This document shows, one piece after another, positions 7,607 through 9,413 of a stretch of 9,413 nucleotides of DNA; the stretch's first letter is position 1, and every line of letters begins with the position of its first letter. The notes below the pieces were generated by a model. It was not told the origin of the DNA, ran no database searches, and saw nothing but the letters and a program-made list of their open reading frames with translations. The stretch is from Phycisphaerales bacterium. GTDB taxonomy: Bacteria > Planctomycetota > Phycisphaerae > Phycisphaerales > SM1A02. The position numbers were made by a program, and so were the translations under genes. The stretch is from contig JAQWRC010000277.1 of assembly GCA_029243925.1 (NCBI GenBank), positions 1 through 9,413 of the forward strand, written 5' to 3'.

Positions 7607-7648
7607 GAAGAAAGCCCCACGCTTTGCTCCATGCCACTCAAACGAGGG

Positions 7649-9413
7649 TTATGGCTGACTTGGGCGTGTTTTCTCGGACAACTCCAGGCACATCTGTCGG
7701 ATCTGTCGAAGGTCGCCATTGTCGGGGTTGGCGGTGCACGGCGCCTCAAGGGTGCCGTCAATCTCCTCGAGAAGTTCCAACGCTGCATTGGATTCATCGG
7801 TCTCGATCAATGCCAAGGCCAACATGTACCCGGTCCGGGCGCTGTCACGGGCGTGTGTCACCGCATCCGGCGATTGCTCGAACAGTCGATTCCAGATCTG
7901 TCGTGATTCCATCAGAGATGGAATGGCCTCTGCGGGAGAGCCGGCATAGTGCAGGTACTGGCCGTGTGTCTGCAGGGCTTGGGCCAGATCGGTGTCAGCC
8001 CGGGCATCGGTGGTGCCATCAACTGCCCGGTTGCGTTCGACCAGTTGGCGAGCAGTTGGCAGGACCTCGACCAGTGACCGTCGAATCGCCTCCTGCCGAT
8101 CGCCTCGTGTCCAGAGATGGTCGGCGATGAAGCGGTGTTGCTTCATGTGGTCCCGCTGCTCAGTGTTGTTCTCGGGCTCGGCGGCCAGTCGGTCGCGAGT
8201 GATCTCCAACGCCGCCTCATAGTGGTTCATGGTGGCATCAGGATCACCGAGCCGGTTCTGAAGTGCACCAAGTTGATTGTGCACCAGAAGGAGATCCCGG
8301 CTGTTCATGGGGTTGTCCGGCCACAGTTCGTTGGCTGTTTCGGCGTGGCTGAGCATCTGATGCAGCGTCCTCAGTTGGAGCTGTTCATCACCCTGTGCTC
8401 TGGCCATGGCGACCTTGTCCAGATACACGTCAAAGTGCATGCTTGCAATGGGATCGGTCACGTAGGGGTCATCGAAAGTCGAAAGAATCGCGTTCATCTG
8501 TTCAAGCTGGAGTCCGGCGTCCTGATCGCGACCGGCCGATCGATAGGCATCAAAGAGCAGGGTACGGACCCGCACAGCCGATTCGCGAAGTCGCTCATCT
8601 GAGGGGGTGGCCTCGATCAAGGCATCGAGTTCCTGCATCGATTGTTCCCAGGCGCCGATCGCGGCGGTGAGATCACCGCGGTTGCCCATCTGTCGTGACC
8701 ACTGATTGTTGCCGACAGCCTGCAGGCCACCAGCGAGAATGCGCTGCAGTTCCGGATCATCGGCGGCATCCTCGCGCAAGGCGTCGAGGTATTCAAGGCT
8801 GCGGGAGATGATGAGTTCACGTGCCGGTTGGCTCCCCGCCAGACGGGAGATCGCATTGAAGTGATCCACCATGTAGAAGTCGATCAGTTCGCTGACCATA
8901 CGGTTGCGTTCCTGCCGTGCCGCGTCGGCGCGTGACCACTGCCAGGAGGCAGCAAGACCGACGATGCCAACGGCAAACAAGAGTATGGCGGCCAGTACGG
9001 CCACTCGATTGCGGCGGACGAACTTTTGTATGCGATACGCGACGCTGGGTGGCACGGCCATGATGGGCATGCCATTGAGGAAGCGGTCGATGTCCTGCTC
9101 CAGGTCGAGGGCGGACTGGTAGCGACGGGCAGGTTCTTTCTCCAGTGCCTTGAGTGTAATGACCTCGATGTCGCCGCGCAGATGGCGGCTTATGGTCCCT
9201 GGTTTGCTGGGTTCGTCTTCCTGCACGATACGAAGGACGTCCTGCAGCGCTTTCTGCTGTATGTCATAGGGATACTGATCGCAGAGCAGTTCGTAAAGGA
9301 CCACGCCGAGGGCGTAGACATCGGTTCGGATGTCGATTTGATCAGGATCAGCTCGACATTGTTCGGGACTCATGTATTGGAGGGTGCCGACCAGAGCTCC
9401 CGCATCAGTACGA
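7649..9413 (-). CDS. Membrane-anchored PknB-like Ser/Thr protein kinase with TPR-like region (5' end outside the window)
   Basis: The frame is open from the window edge through 587 codons to TAA 7649, so the start and the N-terminal kinase lobe are missing. The visible part begins in the activation segment: GALVGTLQYMSPEQC holds the GT and SPE (APE-type) motifs of subdomain VIII. DVYALGVVLYELL is subdomain IX, and KALEKEPARRYQSA with the conserved Arg is subdomain XI. A basic juxtamembrane stretch (YRIQKFVRRNR) precedes one membrane helix at about 8948-9004 (VAVLAAILLFAVGIVGLAA). By the positive-inside rule the kinase is cytoplasmic and the remaining about 430 residues are outside. That part is helical and TPR-like, for instance GDLTAAIGAWEQSMQELDAL, NQLGALQNRLGDPDATMNHY and TDLAQALQTHGQYLHYAGSP. 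This kinase-membrane-TPR layout is common in planctomycetes and suggests signalling from an envelope protein-binding domain; the substrate and ligand are unknown. The ATP-binding and catalytic loops lie outside the window, so activity cannot be judged. Confidence 0.92.
   Translation of the reverse strand, partial: RTDAGALVGTLQYMSPEQCRADPDQIDIRTDVYALGVVLYELLCDQYPYDIQQKALQDVLRIVQEDEPSKPGTISRHLRGDIEVITLKALEKEPARRYQSALDLEQDIDRFLNGMPIMAVPPSVAYRIQKFVRRNRVAVLAAILLFAVGIVGLAASWQWSRADAARQERNRMVSELIDFYMVDHFNAISRLAGSQPARELIISRSLEYLDALREDAADDPELQRILAGGLQAVGNNQWSRQMGNRGDLTAAIGAWEQSMQELDALIEATPSDERLRESAVRVRTLLFDAYRSAGRDQDAGLQLEQMNAILSTFDDPYVTDPIASMHFDVYLDKVAMARAQGDEQLQLRTLHQMLSHAETANELWPDNPMNSRDLLLVHNQLGALQNRLGDPDATMNHYEAALEITRDRLAAEPENNTEQRDHMKQHRFIADHLWTRGDRQEAIRRSLVEVLPTARQLVERNRAVDGTTDARADTDLAQALQTHGQYLHYAGSPAEAIPSLMESRQIWNRLFEQSPDAVTHARDSARTGYMLALALIETDESNAALELLEEIDGTLEAPCTANPDNGDLRQIRQMCLELSEKTRPSQP

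Noticed and set aside
7605..7625. Possible terminator after the kinase gene (AAAGC, 5-base loop, GCTTT, then a pyrimidine run on the minus strand)
   Set aside because: The stem is only five pairs with two G-C pairs, and the following tract CTTCTT is broken by C; too weak to call.

Overview
The window looks like a chromosomal piece of a planctomycete, most likely of the class Phycisphaerae. This is inferred from three protein styles typical of that group: a membrane-anchored Ser/Thr kinase followed by TPR-like helices, a very large secreted mosaic protein with parallel beta-helix, thrombospondin type 3-like and dockerin-like modules, and a dockerin-like core of the 'DFNGSGDVDVIDLLELIALWGEC' type. 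GC content is moderate to high and uneven. No tRNA, rRNA, CRISPR array, insertion sequence or phage gene was seen.

All three genes lie on the minus strand, so transcription runs from high to low coordinates. First (7649-9413, cut by the window edge) is the C-terminal part of a PknB-like kinase: the end of the kinase domain, one transmembrane helix and a long helical TPR-like region. After a 91-bp gap holding a plausible promoter and a strong ribosome binding site comes a 2382-residue secreted protein (409-7557). Its order is: signal peptide, first beta-helix, PPC-like beta-sandwich, second beta-helix, aromatic-rich segment and beta-strand module, FG-GAP/VCBS-like repeats, third beta-helix made of chlamydial Pmp-like repeats, thrombospondin type 3-like repeats, dockerin-like pair, and a C-terminal Cys-containing beta domain. 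After 71 bp comes a LemA-family gene (1-337, running off the left edge), interrupted by an in-frame TAA although the LemA reading frame continues intact on the other side.

Nothing shows that the genes act as one system. The kinase and LemA are membrane proteins and the giant protein is exported, so all three concern the cell envelope, but any functional link is speculative. The points most worth checking are the nonsense codon in lemA, an abrupt GC step inside the giant gene at a domain boundary (about 68% against 54% in adjacent 240-bp blocks), the almost identical tandem 99-bp units, and the run of Pmp-like repeats. I found no convincing new defence, mobile or RNA system. The many long plus-strand open frames are shadows of the giant gene.
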